Source: Streptomyces sp. YIM 121038 (GTDB lineage: Bacteria > Actinomycetota > Actinomycetes > Streptomycetales > Streptomycetaceae). From it: a DNA stretch of 64,000 bases. The notes beneath the pieces are model-generated. The model did no database searches and was not told where the DNA came from. It worked only from the letters and a program-made list of their open reading frames with translations. Of this stretch, positions 55,501 to 62,686 are shown piece by piece. Positions within the stretch are counted from its first letter, which is position 1; each line of letters starts with the position of its first letter. The stretch spans positions 8,492,001 through 8,556,000 of the forward strand of contig NZ_CP030771.1 of the NCBI RefSeq assembly GCF_006088715.1, read 5' to 3'. A program made the translations under genes and the position numbers.

Positions 55501-56754
55501 GTCTACGCCTGGCCGCGGCTGTCGCACGAGAGCGCGGAGCGGATCGTCGCCTCGTTCTCGTCCGCGGTGGCCGCCGCCGCGGACGCCGCCCCGCCCGCGT
55601 ACGTGAAGACAGCGGTCTCCACGTCCGGCCAGCTGGTGCACACCGCCCTCGCGCCCGCGCGCGGGCACTGGACGGTGGTGCGCGAGCCGGTGCCCGTGCT
55701 CCTCACCGGGGCGACCGGCTATCTCGGCGGGCACGTGCTCACCGAACTGGCCGCCCGCGGCGCCCGCGTGACCTGCCTGGTACGCGGCGACAACGATGCC
55801 GAGGCGGCCCGGCGGCTCGGCGGCGCGGACGCGATCGCCGGTGACATCACCGCGGACGGCCTCGGTCTGACCCCGGCCGGACTCGCCCGCGCCCGCGCGG
55901 CCCGGGTCGTCGTCCACGCGGCGGCGGACGTCCGTCTGGTCGCCTCGCCCGCCGACCTTGAGCGGACCAACCACACCGCGGTGCGGCGGCTGCTCCACTG
56001 GATCGACGCCCACACCCCCGGGGCCCGCTTCCACCACGTCTCCACGCTGGCCGTCTCGGGCGAGGTGGAGGGGCCCGCACGCCGCTTCAGCGAGGCCGAC
56101 CTGCGCATCGGGCAGACCTTCCGCACCCCGTACGAGAAGGTGAAGTTCCACGCCGAGGAGACCGTGCGCGCCTGGGCGGCCACCGGCCGCCAGGCCTACG
56201 TCCACCGCAGCGGCCACATCGCGGCGCACAGCAGGACGGGGGCGTTCCAGCGCAACGTCGCGGACAACCGCATCTACCAGACCGTGCGCGGCTACGTCCT
56301 GGCCGGGGCGGCGCCGCGCAGGCCCTCGACGACGTTCGAGTTCTCCCACGTGGACACGGTGGCGGCGGGCATCGCGGCGCTCGCGGTCCATCCGCACGCG
56401 GCACCGGGCGTCTACCACGAGGAGTCGCCGCACACCGTCGCCCACGACACGCTCGTGGCGTGGATGGTCCGGCACGGCTATCCGATCCGGCTCACGGACG
56501 ACGCCACGTTCGCCGCGGCGCTCGCCCGCGCCGAGCAGCACCATCCGACCATGGCCCGGCTCGCCTCGACCTGGTCCCAGCTGGGCGACCGCAACGTCGT
56601 CGTGGACAGCGCGTGGACCCAGTCCGTGCTCGACCGGCTCGGCGTGCGGTTCGCCGAGCCGACCGCGCAGTGGTGGTCGGCCGCGCTGTCCTGGGCGGCC
56701 GACGTCGGCTTCCTGCCGCACCGCTCGCCGGTCCCGGCCGACCCGGGCCGCTGA
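52528..56754 (+). CDS. Single-module NRPS: A(Asp)-T-E-reductase
   Basis: 1,408 residues. A domain 1-520 with SGSSGEPK and GANGKLDR lysine; hand-read code DLTKLGHVGK, matching aspartate codes. T domain with Ser573 in GGDSIL. E domain about 625-1030 (HHLVVDGLSW near 753, ETHGRG, TVGWFTA, FNFLG). Terminal NAD(P)-dependent reductase from about 1050 (TGATGYLGG, catalytic YEKVK). No C domain, so no peptide bond is made: one residue is loaded, epimerised and released reductively as an aldehyde (or alcohol). Inferred product: the alpha-aldehyde of D-Asp, possibly hydroxylated. Codon 732 (54721) is TTA. Confidence 0.93.
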   Translation: MTRAMRPPASLPDATLPGLLELNARTHPDRPALSDGARTLDHRQLDTAAGHIAARLTGLGTDRGDRVALFGPRDARMCALLYGVLRAGAAAVLVDPGWSPRDVHRRLDAVKVRHALTTAPELRAPEPYRTEVVDVDALAASAPATPAAPPCAPDDLAYLSFTSGSSGEPKAVAVTHANAAHYALALRDRLGLTDADAPRVAHVTTLAADLGHTSWLLALATAGSVHVVPDTAARDPEAFWAAMREAGVSVLKTTPSHLTALLAGRPSDAPALDTVLLGGEALPRSLAARLLDEGIAARVANHYGPTETTVGATCFLAAAAADLPADEPTVPIGTAIGEAELRLVPDTRAPETPEPTGAEGELYIGGRGVSAGYFGRPYETARRFIAHEGLRMYRTGDVCRRRPDGNLVFVGRSDRQVKVRGFRVDPAEIERAMEEFPGVGQGAVIVRATPAGNQLLAAVRLTAGRDEAETLAALRSHLHDRLPGYSVPQPILALAEFPFGANGKLDRARLGDTVSGLIESRARTARPEPTAAGRPADRSAASLAHALCELWADALGLPVVDPHADVLGLGGDSILAMRTIAFLRRRGHRVAFEDFYDHPTPTRLAAVAASSRPRPQPRAESLAAEPRQLAPAQRWLFRQPVDEPRHWNQSVLLRCRERVDPAALAGAVEAVLHRHSALRRPVGPGGLGPLRPAGDLDAVSHSRLRPGDPLSETVGALCTELHRSLDPEAGRLLRVHLFSGGQGVDDRLALIAHHLVVDGLSWRILLDDLAAAYRAARSGQPAELSPTADFYAWAATTPRTAPAHPAVAPRLPVDDATSSTEPATLVWSLDEEATGRLLERHGGAQRLEAVLLAAFADATLAWSGQRSLGVEVETHGRGTDGDDGQYLDTVGWFTAVKWLAVKAAEGAEGAARTAEVEDLVRGAPQLPMDVEGARPEAAFNFLGTFRLPDEPSLDWTVAEEQAGAARCATGDSLYRLRLTARIVEGRLVTDLVYAWPRLSHESAERIVASFSSAVAAAADAAPPAYVKTAVSTSGQLVHTALAPARGHWTVVREPVPVLLTGATGYLGGHVLTELAARGARVTCLVRGDNDAEAARRLGGADAIAGDITADGLGLTPAGLARARAARVVVHAAADVRLVASPADLERTNHTAVRRLLHWIDAHTPGARFHHVSTLAVSGEVEGPARRFSEADLRIGQTFRTPYEKVKFHAEETVRAWAATGRQAYVHRSGHIAAHSRTGAFQRNVADNRIYQTVRGYVLAGAAPRRPSTTFEFSHVDTVAAGIAALAVHPHAAPGVYHEESPHTVAHDTLVAWMVRHGYPIRLTDDATFAAALARAEQHHPTMARLASTWSQLGDRNVVVDSAWTQSVLDRLGVRFAEPTAQWWSAALSWAADVGFLPHRSPVPADPGR

Positions 56755-56837
56755 CCCCCACCCCATGCGGCCCACCCGGCCGAGCTCCCCTGGTCCCGCC
56801 CGCCGGGCGGGCCACCGAACCCCTAGGAAGTGACGCG

Positions 56838-58094
56838 ATGCCCCAGCTCTCCCCGGTGCTCCAGCAGGCCACGCCCGTGGTCGCCACCCGCGGCGAGGGG
56901 ATGTACCTGTACGACGCCGACGACCGTCGCTACCTCGACTTCACCGCCGGCGTCGGCGTGACCAACACCGGCCACTGCCACCCCCGGGTGGTCGAGGCCG
57001 TGCGCGAGCAGGCGGGCCGGCTCATCCACGGCCAGTACACGACCGTGCTGCACGACCAGCTGCTCACCCTGACCGAGCGCCTGGGCGACGTCCTGCCCGA
57101 AGGCCTGGACGCGCTGTTCTACCTGAACTCCGGCAGCGAGGCCGTGGAGGCCGCGCTGCGGCTCGCCCGGCAGGCCACCGGGCGGCAGAACGTGATCGTG
57201 TTCGACGGCTCCTTCCACGGACGCACCATGGGCGCCGCGGCGATGAGCACCGCGGGCACCCGGTTCCGCGCCGCGAGCGGCCCGCTGATGCCCGGCGTCG
57301 CGGTGGCGCCCTTCCCGCACGCCTTCCGGCTCGGCCTGAGCGAGGAGGAGGCCGTCGCGCAGGCGCTGCGCGGCCTCGACCACGTCCTGGCCACCGTGAG
57401 CGCGCCCGAGGAGACCGCCGCGATCTTCGTCGAACCCGTCCTGGGCGAGGGCGGTTACGTGCCCGCGCCCGCGGCCTTCCTCGCGGGCCTGCGGGAACGC
57501 GCGGACCGGCACGGCATCCTGCTGGTCCTCGACGAGATCCAGACCGGCTTCGGCCGCACCGGGCGGTTCTGGGCCCACCAGCACGCCGCCGGTGTCGCAC
57601 CGGACGTGCTGATCACCGCCAAGGGCCTGGCCAGCGGCTTCCCGCTGTCGGCCATCGCCGCGTCCGTGGAGCTGATGGGCAAGGCCCGGCCGGGCTCGCA
57701 GGGCGGCACCTACGGCGGCAACGCCGTGGCCTGCGCCGCCGCGCTCGCCACCCTCGACGTCATCCGCGACGAGGGCCTGGTCGCCAACGCCGCCGTGCAG
57801 GGCCGCCGCCTCGCGGACGGGCTGCGCAAGGTGGCCGCCCAGGTCCCCGCGATCGCCGACGTGCGCGGCACGGGCCTGATGCTGGCCAGTGAGTTCCAGG
57901 GCCCCGACGGATCCCCCGACACGGCCCTGGCCCGCCGTGTGCAGCAGGCCGCCGCCGAGCGGGGCCTGCTGCTGCTGACCTGCGGGGTGCACGGCAACGT
58001 CGTACGGATGATCCCGGCGCTCGTCGTCACCGCCGAGCAGATCGACGAGGCGCTGACGCTGTGGTCCGACGCCGTCGCCGCGGCCGTGCGGTGA
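56838..58094 (+). CDS. Class III PLP aminotransferase
   Basis: 418 residues from the ATG at 56838 (GGAAG upstream). Seen: LNSGSEAVEAALR, the PLP-binding LDEIQTGFGRTG and the catalytic lysine in ITAKGLASGFPL, as in GABA and acetylornithine aminotransferases, which convert terminal aldehydes to primary amines. It lies just after the reductase-ending NRPS, so amination of the released aldehyde to a vicinal diamine acid is the natural inference. Donor unknown. Confidence 0.92.
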   Translation: MPQLSPVLQQATPVVATRGEGMYLYDADDRRYLDFTAGVGVTNTGHCHPRVVEAVREQAGRLIHGQYTTVLHDQLLTLTERLGDVLPEGLDALFYLNSGSEAVEAALRLARQATGRQNVIVFDGSFHGRTMGAAAMSTAGTRFRAASGPLMPGVAVAPFPHAFRLGLSEEEAVAQALRGLDHVLATVSAPEETAAIFVEPVLGEGGYVPAPAAFLAGLRERADRHGILLVLDEIQTGFGRTGRFWAHQHAAGVAPDVLITAKGLASGFPLSAIAASVELMGKARPGSQGGTYGGNAVACAAALATLDVIRDEGLVANAAVQGRRLADGLRKVAAQVPAIADVRGTGLMLASEFQGPDGSPDTALARRVQQAAAERGLLLLTCGVHGNVVRMIPALVVTAEQIDEALTLWSDAVAAAVR

Positions 58095-58151
58095 CCGCCC
58101 GCCGCCGCACCGGCACCCCGCCCGTACGCCTTCGAAAGGACTGATGACGCC

Positions 58152-58991
58152 ATGACCGGAACCACCATCGACGACATCGGCTGGACCAGCGACTATCTGG
58201 AGTCGGCGCGCGACGTGTGGTCGCTGTCGGTCTCCGACGAGGACCGGCGGCTGCTGTGGCCGGACGCCCTCACCGGGCGCTGGGGCGCGGGCGAGGCCGC
58301 GTACACCGCCGTGCGCTCCTTCATCGGCAGCAGCCTGGACGCCGTCGGCTTCGTGAACGTGCGCAACGTGATGTCCCCGGACGCGTCCGACGCCGACCTC
58401 ATCACCGGTCTGTCCCGCGTCCTCGACGAGATCGGCGGGGCCATTCCGCAGAACGCCCAGGGCGACCTGTGGACCATCCTGCGCGACCGCGACGGCGACG
58501 GCGCCACCGAGCTCGGCTTCCACTGCGACACCTGCGACCTGCTCGTGCTGCTCTGTCTGCAGCCCGCGGCGGACGGCGGCGGCACCACCAAACTGGCCAG
58601 CGCCCGCCACGTGTACGACATCATCGAGCGCGAACGCCCCGACGTGCTGGCCCTGTTGCAGCAGGAGTGGCGCTTCGACCGCAGCGGCCGCGCGGGCCAG
58701 CAGATCGTCGTCACGCCGATCCTGTTCACCCAGGACGACGGGACGATCGGCTGCTACTACCAGACCCGTACGGTCCGGGCGTCCGCGGAGCTCGACGCGC
58801 GGCGCCTGGAGGCCCTCGACTACCTGGACGAGGTGCTGTACCGCCCGGAGATCGCCTTCGGCCTCCAGCTCGGCGCGGGCGACCTGCTGATGATCCGCAA
58901 CAGCCGGGTGCTGCACGGCCGTTCCCCGTACGTGGACGCCCCGGGCCCGCAGGCCCGCCGGATCCTGCGCGCCTGGATGAACGAGCGATGA
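58152..58991 (+). CDS. TauD-like Fe(II)/2-oxoglutarate oxygenase
   Basis: 279 residues; GAAAGGA upstream of the ATG. Seen: H124-x-D126 in FHCDTCD, distal His255 in LHGRSPY and a conserved arginine in the RRILRAW tail that binds 2-oxoglutarate. Second oxygenase of region C, different in family from the PhyH protein. It would hydroxylate or desaturate an intermediate. The stop overlaps the SDR start by 4 bases. Confidence 0.9.
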   Translation: MTGTTIDDIGWTSDYLESARDVWSLSVSDEDRRLLWPDALTGRWGAGEAAYTAVRSFIGSSLDAVGFVNVRNVMSPDASDADLITGLSRVLDEIGGAIPQNAQGDLWTILRDRDGDGATELGFHCDTCDLLVLLCLQPAADGGGTTKLASARHVYDIIERERPDVLALLQQEWRFDRSGRAGQQIVVTPILFTQDDGTIGCYYQTRTVRASAELDARRLEALDYLDEVLYRPEIAFGLQLGAGDLLMIRNSRVLHGRSPYVDAPGPQARRILRAWMNER

Positions 58992-59743
58992 GCGGACACG
59001 GCAGGATCGGTGTCGTCACCGGCGGCGGCAGCGGCCTCGGCCGCGCCGCCGCGCTCGCCCTGCTCGACCAGGGCTGGTCCCTCGCGCTCGCGGGGCGGCG
59101 CAAGGAGACCCTGGAGGAGACCGCGGCCCTGTCGGGCGCCGGTGCGGACCGGGTGCTCGCGGTGCCCGCCGACATCAGCGACCCGGGCCAGGTCACGGCG
59201 CTGTTCCGCACGGTCGTCGACCACTTCGGCCGCCTGGACCTGCTGTTCAACAACGCGGGCGCGGTGGTGCCGCGCAAGCCGGTCGGGGAGGTGACCGTCG
59301 ACGACTGGAACACGATCATGGCCACCACGGTCACCGGCACCTTCCTCTGCTCCCAGGAGGCGTTCCGCGTGATGCGCGACCAGTCCCCGCAGGGCGGCCG
59401 CATCATCAACAACGGCGCGCCGTCCGCCTACGCGCCGCGCCCCCACGCCATCGCCTACACCACGGCCAAGCACGCGGTGCTCGGCATCACCCGGGGCCTG
59501 TCCCTGGACGGCCGTCCCTACCGCATCGCCTGCGGGCAGATCGACGTGGGCAACGTGACGCCGGTGGACGGCAGGCCCCAGCCGCCCTCCATGCAGGGCG
59601 ACGGCACGATGGCCGTCGAGGCGACGATCCCGGTGGAGCGCTTCACCGAGGCCCTGGTGCTGATGGCGTCGATGCCGCTGGACACCAACGTGCAGTCCCT
59701 GACGGTGCTGCCCACGACGATGCCCTACATCGGCAGGGGGTGA
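58988..59743 (+). CDS. Short-chain dehydrogenase/reductase
   Basis: 251 residues. Seen: TGGGSGLG, NNAG and the YTTAK catalytic pair; the serine lies in NNGAPSAY, where the usual ISS is shifted. It is coupled to the TauD gene by overlap and probably oxidises the hydroxyl that enzyme installs, or reduces a keto group; direction unknown. Confidence 0.9.
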   Translation: MSGHGRIGVVTGGGSGLGRAAALALLDQGWSLALAGRRKETLEETAALSGAGADRVLAVPADISDPGQVTALFRTVVDHFGRLDLLFNNAGAVVPRKPVGEVTVDDWNTIMATTVTGTFLCSQEAFRVMRDQSPQGGRIINNGAPSAYAPRPHAIAYTTAKHAVLGITRGLSLDGRPYRIACGQIDVGNVTPVDGRPQPPSMQGDGTMAVEATIPVERFTEALVLMASMPLDTNVQSLTVLPTTMPYIGRG

Positions 59744-59747
59744 CGCG

Positions 59748-60518
59748 ATGCTGGTCAGTGCCCGCTCCCTGGACGAGTACCGGGCGATGTTCGCGCTCAC
59801 GGACGACGACCTCGGCCTGCGGATCCTCGACTGCCCCGGCGGCGCCGCGAGTTTCGTGGCCGAGGCCGGGGCCCGGGGCACCGACGCGGTCGCCGTCGAT
59901 CCGCAGTACGGCCAGGGCCGCGATCTCCTCGGCACGCTCGCGCTGCGCGAGATCGAGCACAAGCACACGGACGTGGCCGCGCACGCGGAGCGTTACGTGT
60001 GGGACTGGTTCGGCGGCCCCGAGCGCTACACCCGCCTCAGGGCGGAGTCGGCGCGTGCCTTCGGCGCCGATCTGGCGGCCCGCCCGGACCGCTACGTCGC
60101 GGGCTCGCTGCCGCACCTGCCCTTCGAGGACCGCTCCTTCGACCTCGTGCTCAGCTCGCACCTGCTGTTCTCCTACGGGGCGCAGCTGAGCGAGGAGTTC
60201 CATCTGAGCGCGCTGATCGAGCTGGTGCGGGTGGCGCGCCGCGAAGTGCGGCTCTTCCCGGTGGTCCTGCACACCAGCGACCGCCGGTACGAGGCCCTGG
60301 AACGGCTGCGCGCCGCCCTGGACGCCCTGGGCGTGCCGTCCCGCCTCGACCGGGTCGACTACGCGTTCCAGCCGGGCGGCGACGAGGCCCTCGTGCTCGA
60401 CGCCAGGTCCCACGGTCCGCTGCCCACCGACAGGCCCGGCGCGGACGACCACGACCCGGTGCGCTGGCGGCACTTGGGGACGGAGGACCCCGTCGTCCTG
60501 GGGTCGGTCCGGGCGTGA
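59748..60518 (+). CDS. Class I SAM methyltransferase-like protein
   Basis: 256 residues. Seen: motif I-like LRILDCPGGAASF, an acidic VAVDP strand, and SFDLVLSSHLLF in place of motif IV. The glycine-rich loop reads CPGGAAS rather than the common GCGTG. Last gene of region C, followed by a perfect terminator. The acceptor could be a hydroxyl or amine of the final product, but it could also be non-catalytic. Confidence 0.75.
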   Translation: MLVSARSLDEYRAMFALTDDDLGLRILDCPGGAASFVAEAGARGTDAVAVDPQYGQGRDLLGTLALREIEHKHTDVAAHAERYVWDWFGGPERYTRLRAESARAFGADLAARPDRYVAGSLPHLPFEDRSFDLVLSSHLLFSYGAQLSEEFHLSALIELVRVARREVRLFPVVLHTSDRRYEALERLRAALDALGVPSRLDRVDYAFQPGGDEALVLDARSHGPLPTDRPGADDHDPVRWRHLGTEDPVVLGSVRA

Positions 60519-60543
60519 GCGGTCCGGGGGCCGCGCCCGCGCG

Positions 60544-60585
60544 TTGACGGGGCCGGTGGCGATGTGCCGCCACCGGCCCCGTCAA
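60544..60585 (+). terminator. Terminator closing region C
   Basis: Perfect 18-base inverted repeat (60544-60561, 60568-60585) with a 6-base ATGTGC loop, 26 bases after the methyltransferase stop and before the convergent protease gene. Confidence 0.92.
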
Positions 60586-60638
60586 GGGGAAGGCACCACA
60601 GGGGCTCTCGTGCGCACGCCCTGGAGGGGAGGGCGTGC

Positions 60639-61235
60639 TCAGTCGGTGCGGACCGGGTTCTTCGTGCCGGGCCCGAAGCCGCACATCGAGGGTGCCATCA
60701 CGTGCTGCGGGCTGGTCCAGCCCGCGCACTGGTATCCGGAGTGGTTGTACCAGTCGTGCCCGAACTCGTGCGCGGCCAGCAGCGTCTGGTCCCGGACGCC
60801 GCCCATGTAGAGGGCGATGCGCTGCCCGCGGCCCCAGTTGCAGCCGACGATCCTGCCGCCTCCTCCGCAGTCGGTGATGTAGCTGTTGCGGCACTCCACC
60901 GGGGTGTCGCGGTTCGTGGTCTCGTCCAGGTTCGCCCACGCGGCCGCGCCCTGCCGGATGGTCGCGGCGTACTGCTGGCAGGAGGGTGTGAGGCGGTAGC
61001 TGCGGTCGGAGGGGACCGGCCAGCCGCCCGGCGGGGGCTGGAGCGTTCCCGGGCCCGCCGTCGCCGGCGCCGTCAGCTCGTCGGCGGTGATGCCGTGGCC
61101 CTTCGCCGGGGTGTCCGTCGCCGCGGCGGGCCGCCCTTGGGGGGAGGGCGCGGCCTGGGCCCCGGAGCCCAGCAGGCCGATGGCCGCCGTGACCACGACC
61201 GCGACGACGGATCTCAGGAGCAGGGTCCTTCGCAT
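60639..61235 (-). CDS. Secreted snapalysin-like zinc metalloprotease
   Basis: ATG at 61235 with AGGAGG upstream on the minus strand; 198 residues. Sec signal peptide (MRRTLLLRS, hydrophobic core, AQA-A cleavage near 28) and a propeptide-like stretch. The zinc motif is HEFGHDWYNH followed by SGYQC and a Met-turn-like VMAPSMC. The third ligand in snapalysin (M7) is an aspartate at position 11 of HExxHxxGxxD; here position 10 is His and 11 Ser, so the assignment is to the general HExxH group. Cysteines suggest two or three disulfides. Confidence 0.75.
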   Translation of the reverse strand: MRRTLLLRSVVAVVVTAAIGLLGSGAQAAPSPQGRPAAATDTPAKGHGITADELTAPATAGPGTLQPPPGGWPVPSDRSYRLTPSCQQYAATIRQGAAAWANLDETTNRDTPVECRNSYITDCGGGGRIVGCNWGRGQRIALYMGGVRDQTLLAAHEFGHDWYNHSGYQCAGWTSPQHVMAPSMCGFGPGTKNPVRTD

Positions 61236-61502
61236 GGTTCTCCTCCTGCTGTGGGGGGCGTGCGTTGTGGAGGGAGTTCCGTGGGGGGAGGCTTTCCGTG
61301 TGGGGGGAGGGTGTGGGGGGTGGCGCCTGGGGGGGCGGGGGTGTCTTGTCGGTGCGGGGGAGCGCCGACGAGGGTTCGCCGACCGGTACGCCGTTTGGTC
61401 TGGGCCAACGGCGGTGTGCAGTCCCAGAGTTGGCGGAAGTCCTGGTGAGAACAATCCGGGTATCGATAGGTAGGGGTACGCAGAAAACCGGGGCGCGTCG
61501 CG

Positions 61503-61544
61503 TGGTCCAGACCTCTTGACCGGATTGGTACATGCCAATAGCCT
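61503..61544 (+). promoter_or_regulatory. Chitinase promoter with chitin operator
   Basis: TGGTCCAGACCT (61503-61514) is the 12-base element found in promoters of Streptomyces chitinase genes, close to the DasR-site core TGGTCTAGACCA. It is followed by -35 TTGACC (61516-61521) and -10 TAGCCT (61539-61544), 17 bases apart. A further inverted repeat ATTGG-N6-CCAAT (61524-61539) fills the spacer. Only one copy of the 12-base element is seen; known promoters usually have two. Confidence 0.75.
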
Positions 61545-61655
61545 CCGAGCGAGCCACTGCGGTGCCGCGGCCAACGGGCTCATGAGCGACGGGCGGCAGT
61601 GTCCGGACGCGCCGTCCGAACCACCCATCCGGAACCGACACTCGAGGGAGACCCC

Positions 61656-62621
61656 TTGAGATCCCCCACACGCAGACGCTTTCCCCGACGGGTCACCACG
61701 GCGCTCGTCAGCCTGGTCGTCCCGTTCGCCGCCCTGGCCGCTCCGGCGCGGGCGGCCGACGCCCCCGCCGCGGACGCGGGGCGCGCGCCCTTCGTCCAGG
61801 CCGCGCCCTACCTCTACCTGGGCTGGGGCAACCCGCCCAGCGCCACCGACGTCATGCGGGCCACCGGCATCAAGTGGTACACCATGGCCTTCATCCTCGC
61901 CCGGGGCGGCTGCAACCCCGCCTGGGACAGTCAGCGCCCCCTCACCGGCGGCGTGGACGAGACCACCATCAAGTCGATCCGCGCGGCCGGCGGGGACGTC
62001 GTCCCCTCCATCGGCGGCTGGAGCGGCAACAAGCTCGGCCCCAACTGCTCCACCCCGCAGGCCCTGGCGGGCGCGTACCAGAAGGTCATCGACGCCTACC
62101 GGCTCAAGGCGGTCGACGTCGACATCGAGAACACCGACGAATTCGAGAGCCCGGCGGTCCAGGACCGGATCCTGGGCGCCCTGAAGATCGTCAAGCAGAA
62201 CAACCCGGGCCTCAGGACGATCCTCACCTTCCCGACGCTCAACACCGGGCCCAACTCCTGGGGCAACCGCCTCATCGAGCGGTCCAAGGCCCTGCAGGCG
62301 GACATCGACAACTTCACGATCATGCCGTTCAACTTCGGCGGCCAGGCCGACATGTACGGCAACACCGTCAAGGCCACCGAAGGTCTCAAGACCAAGCTCA
62401 AGGCCGTGTACGGCTGGTCCGACGCGGAGGCCTACGCCCACATCGGCATCTCGGGCATGAACGGCAGCAGCGACACGGGCGAGGTCACCACGCCCCAGAT
62501 CTGGACCCAGATCCGCGACTGGTCCAACGCCCACCACATCGGCCGGTTCGCCTTCTGGGCGGTCAACCGCGACCGACCCTCGTGGCAGTTCACCTCCATC
62601 ACCGCGGGCTTCACCGGCTGA
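61656..62621 (+). CDS. Secreted GH18 chitinase (catalytic domain only)
   Basis: TTG start at 61656 with GAGGGAG upstream; 321 residues. A twin-arginine-like N terminus (RRRFPRR) and hydrophobic core ending ARA-A make a signal peptide. GH18 motifs: SIGGWSG on strand 3 and DVDIE with the catalytic glutamate on strand 4. No chitin-binding or FnIII module. It would cleave chitin or related N-acetylglucosamine polymers outside the cell; control by the upstream chitin operator supports this. Confidence 0.9.
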   Translation: MRSPTRRRFPRRVTTALVSLVVPFAALAAPARAADAPAADAGRAPFVQAAPYLYLGWGNPPSATDVMRATGIKWYTMAFILARGGCNPAWDSQRPLTGGVDETTIKSIRAAGGDVVPSIGGWSGNKLGPNCSTPQALAGAYQKVIDAYRLKAVDVDIENTDEFESPAVQDRILGALKIVKQNNPGLRTILTFPTLNTGPNSWGNRLIERSKALQADIDNFTIMPFNFGGQADMYGNTVKATEGLKTKLKAVYGWSDAEAYAHIGISGMNGSSDTGEVTTPQIWTQIRDWSNAHHIGRFAFWAVNRDRPSWQFTSITAGFTG

Positions 62622-62640
62622 CCACCGGCCCCGCCCCGAC

Positions 62641-62684
62641 GGCGCGTCGGTTCTCCCGGACCGGTCCGGGAGAACCGACGCGCC
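62641..62684. terminator. 44-base perfect palindromic bidirectional terminator
   Basis: GGCGCGTCGGTTCTCCCGGA plus CC (62641-62662) is exactly complementary to 62663-62684 with no spacer. It lies between the convergent chitinase and LuxR-type genes and should terminate both. Confidence 0.93.
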
Positions 62685-62686
62685 CG

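Noticed and set aside
52528..56754. Lysine-type (Lys2) or fatty-acid carboxylic acid reductase
   Set aside because: The A domain carries an aspartate-type code, and an E domain is present, which those enzymes lack.
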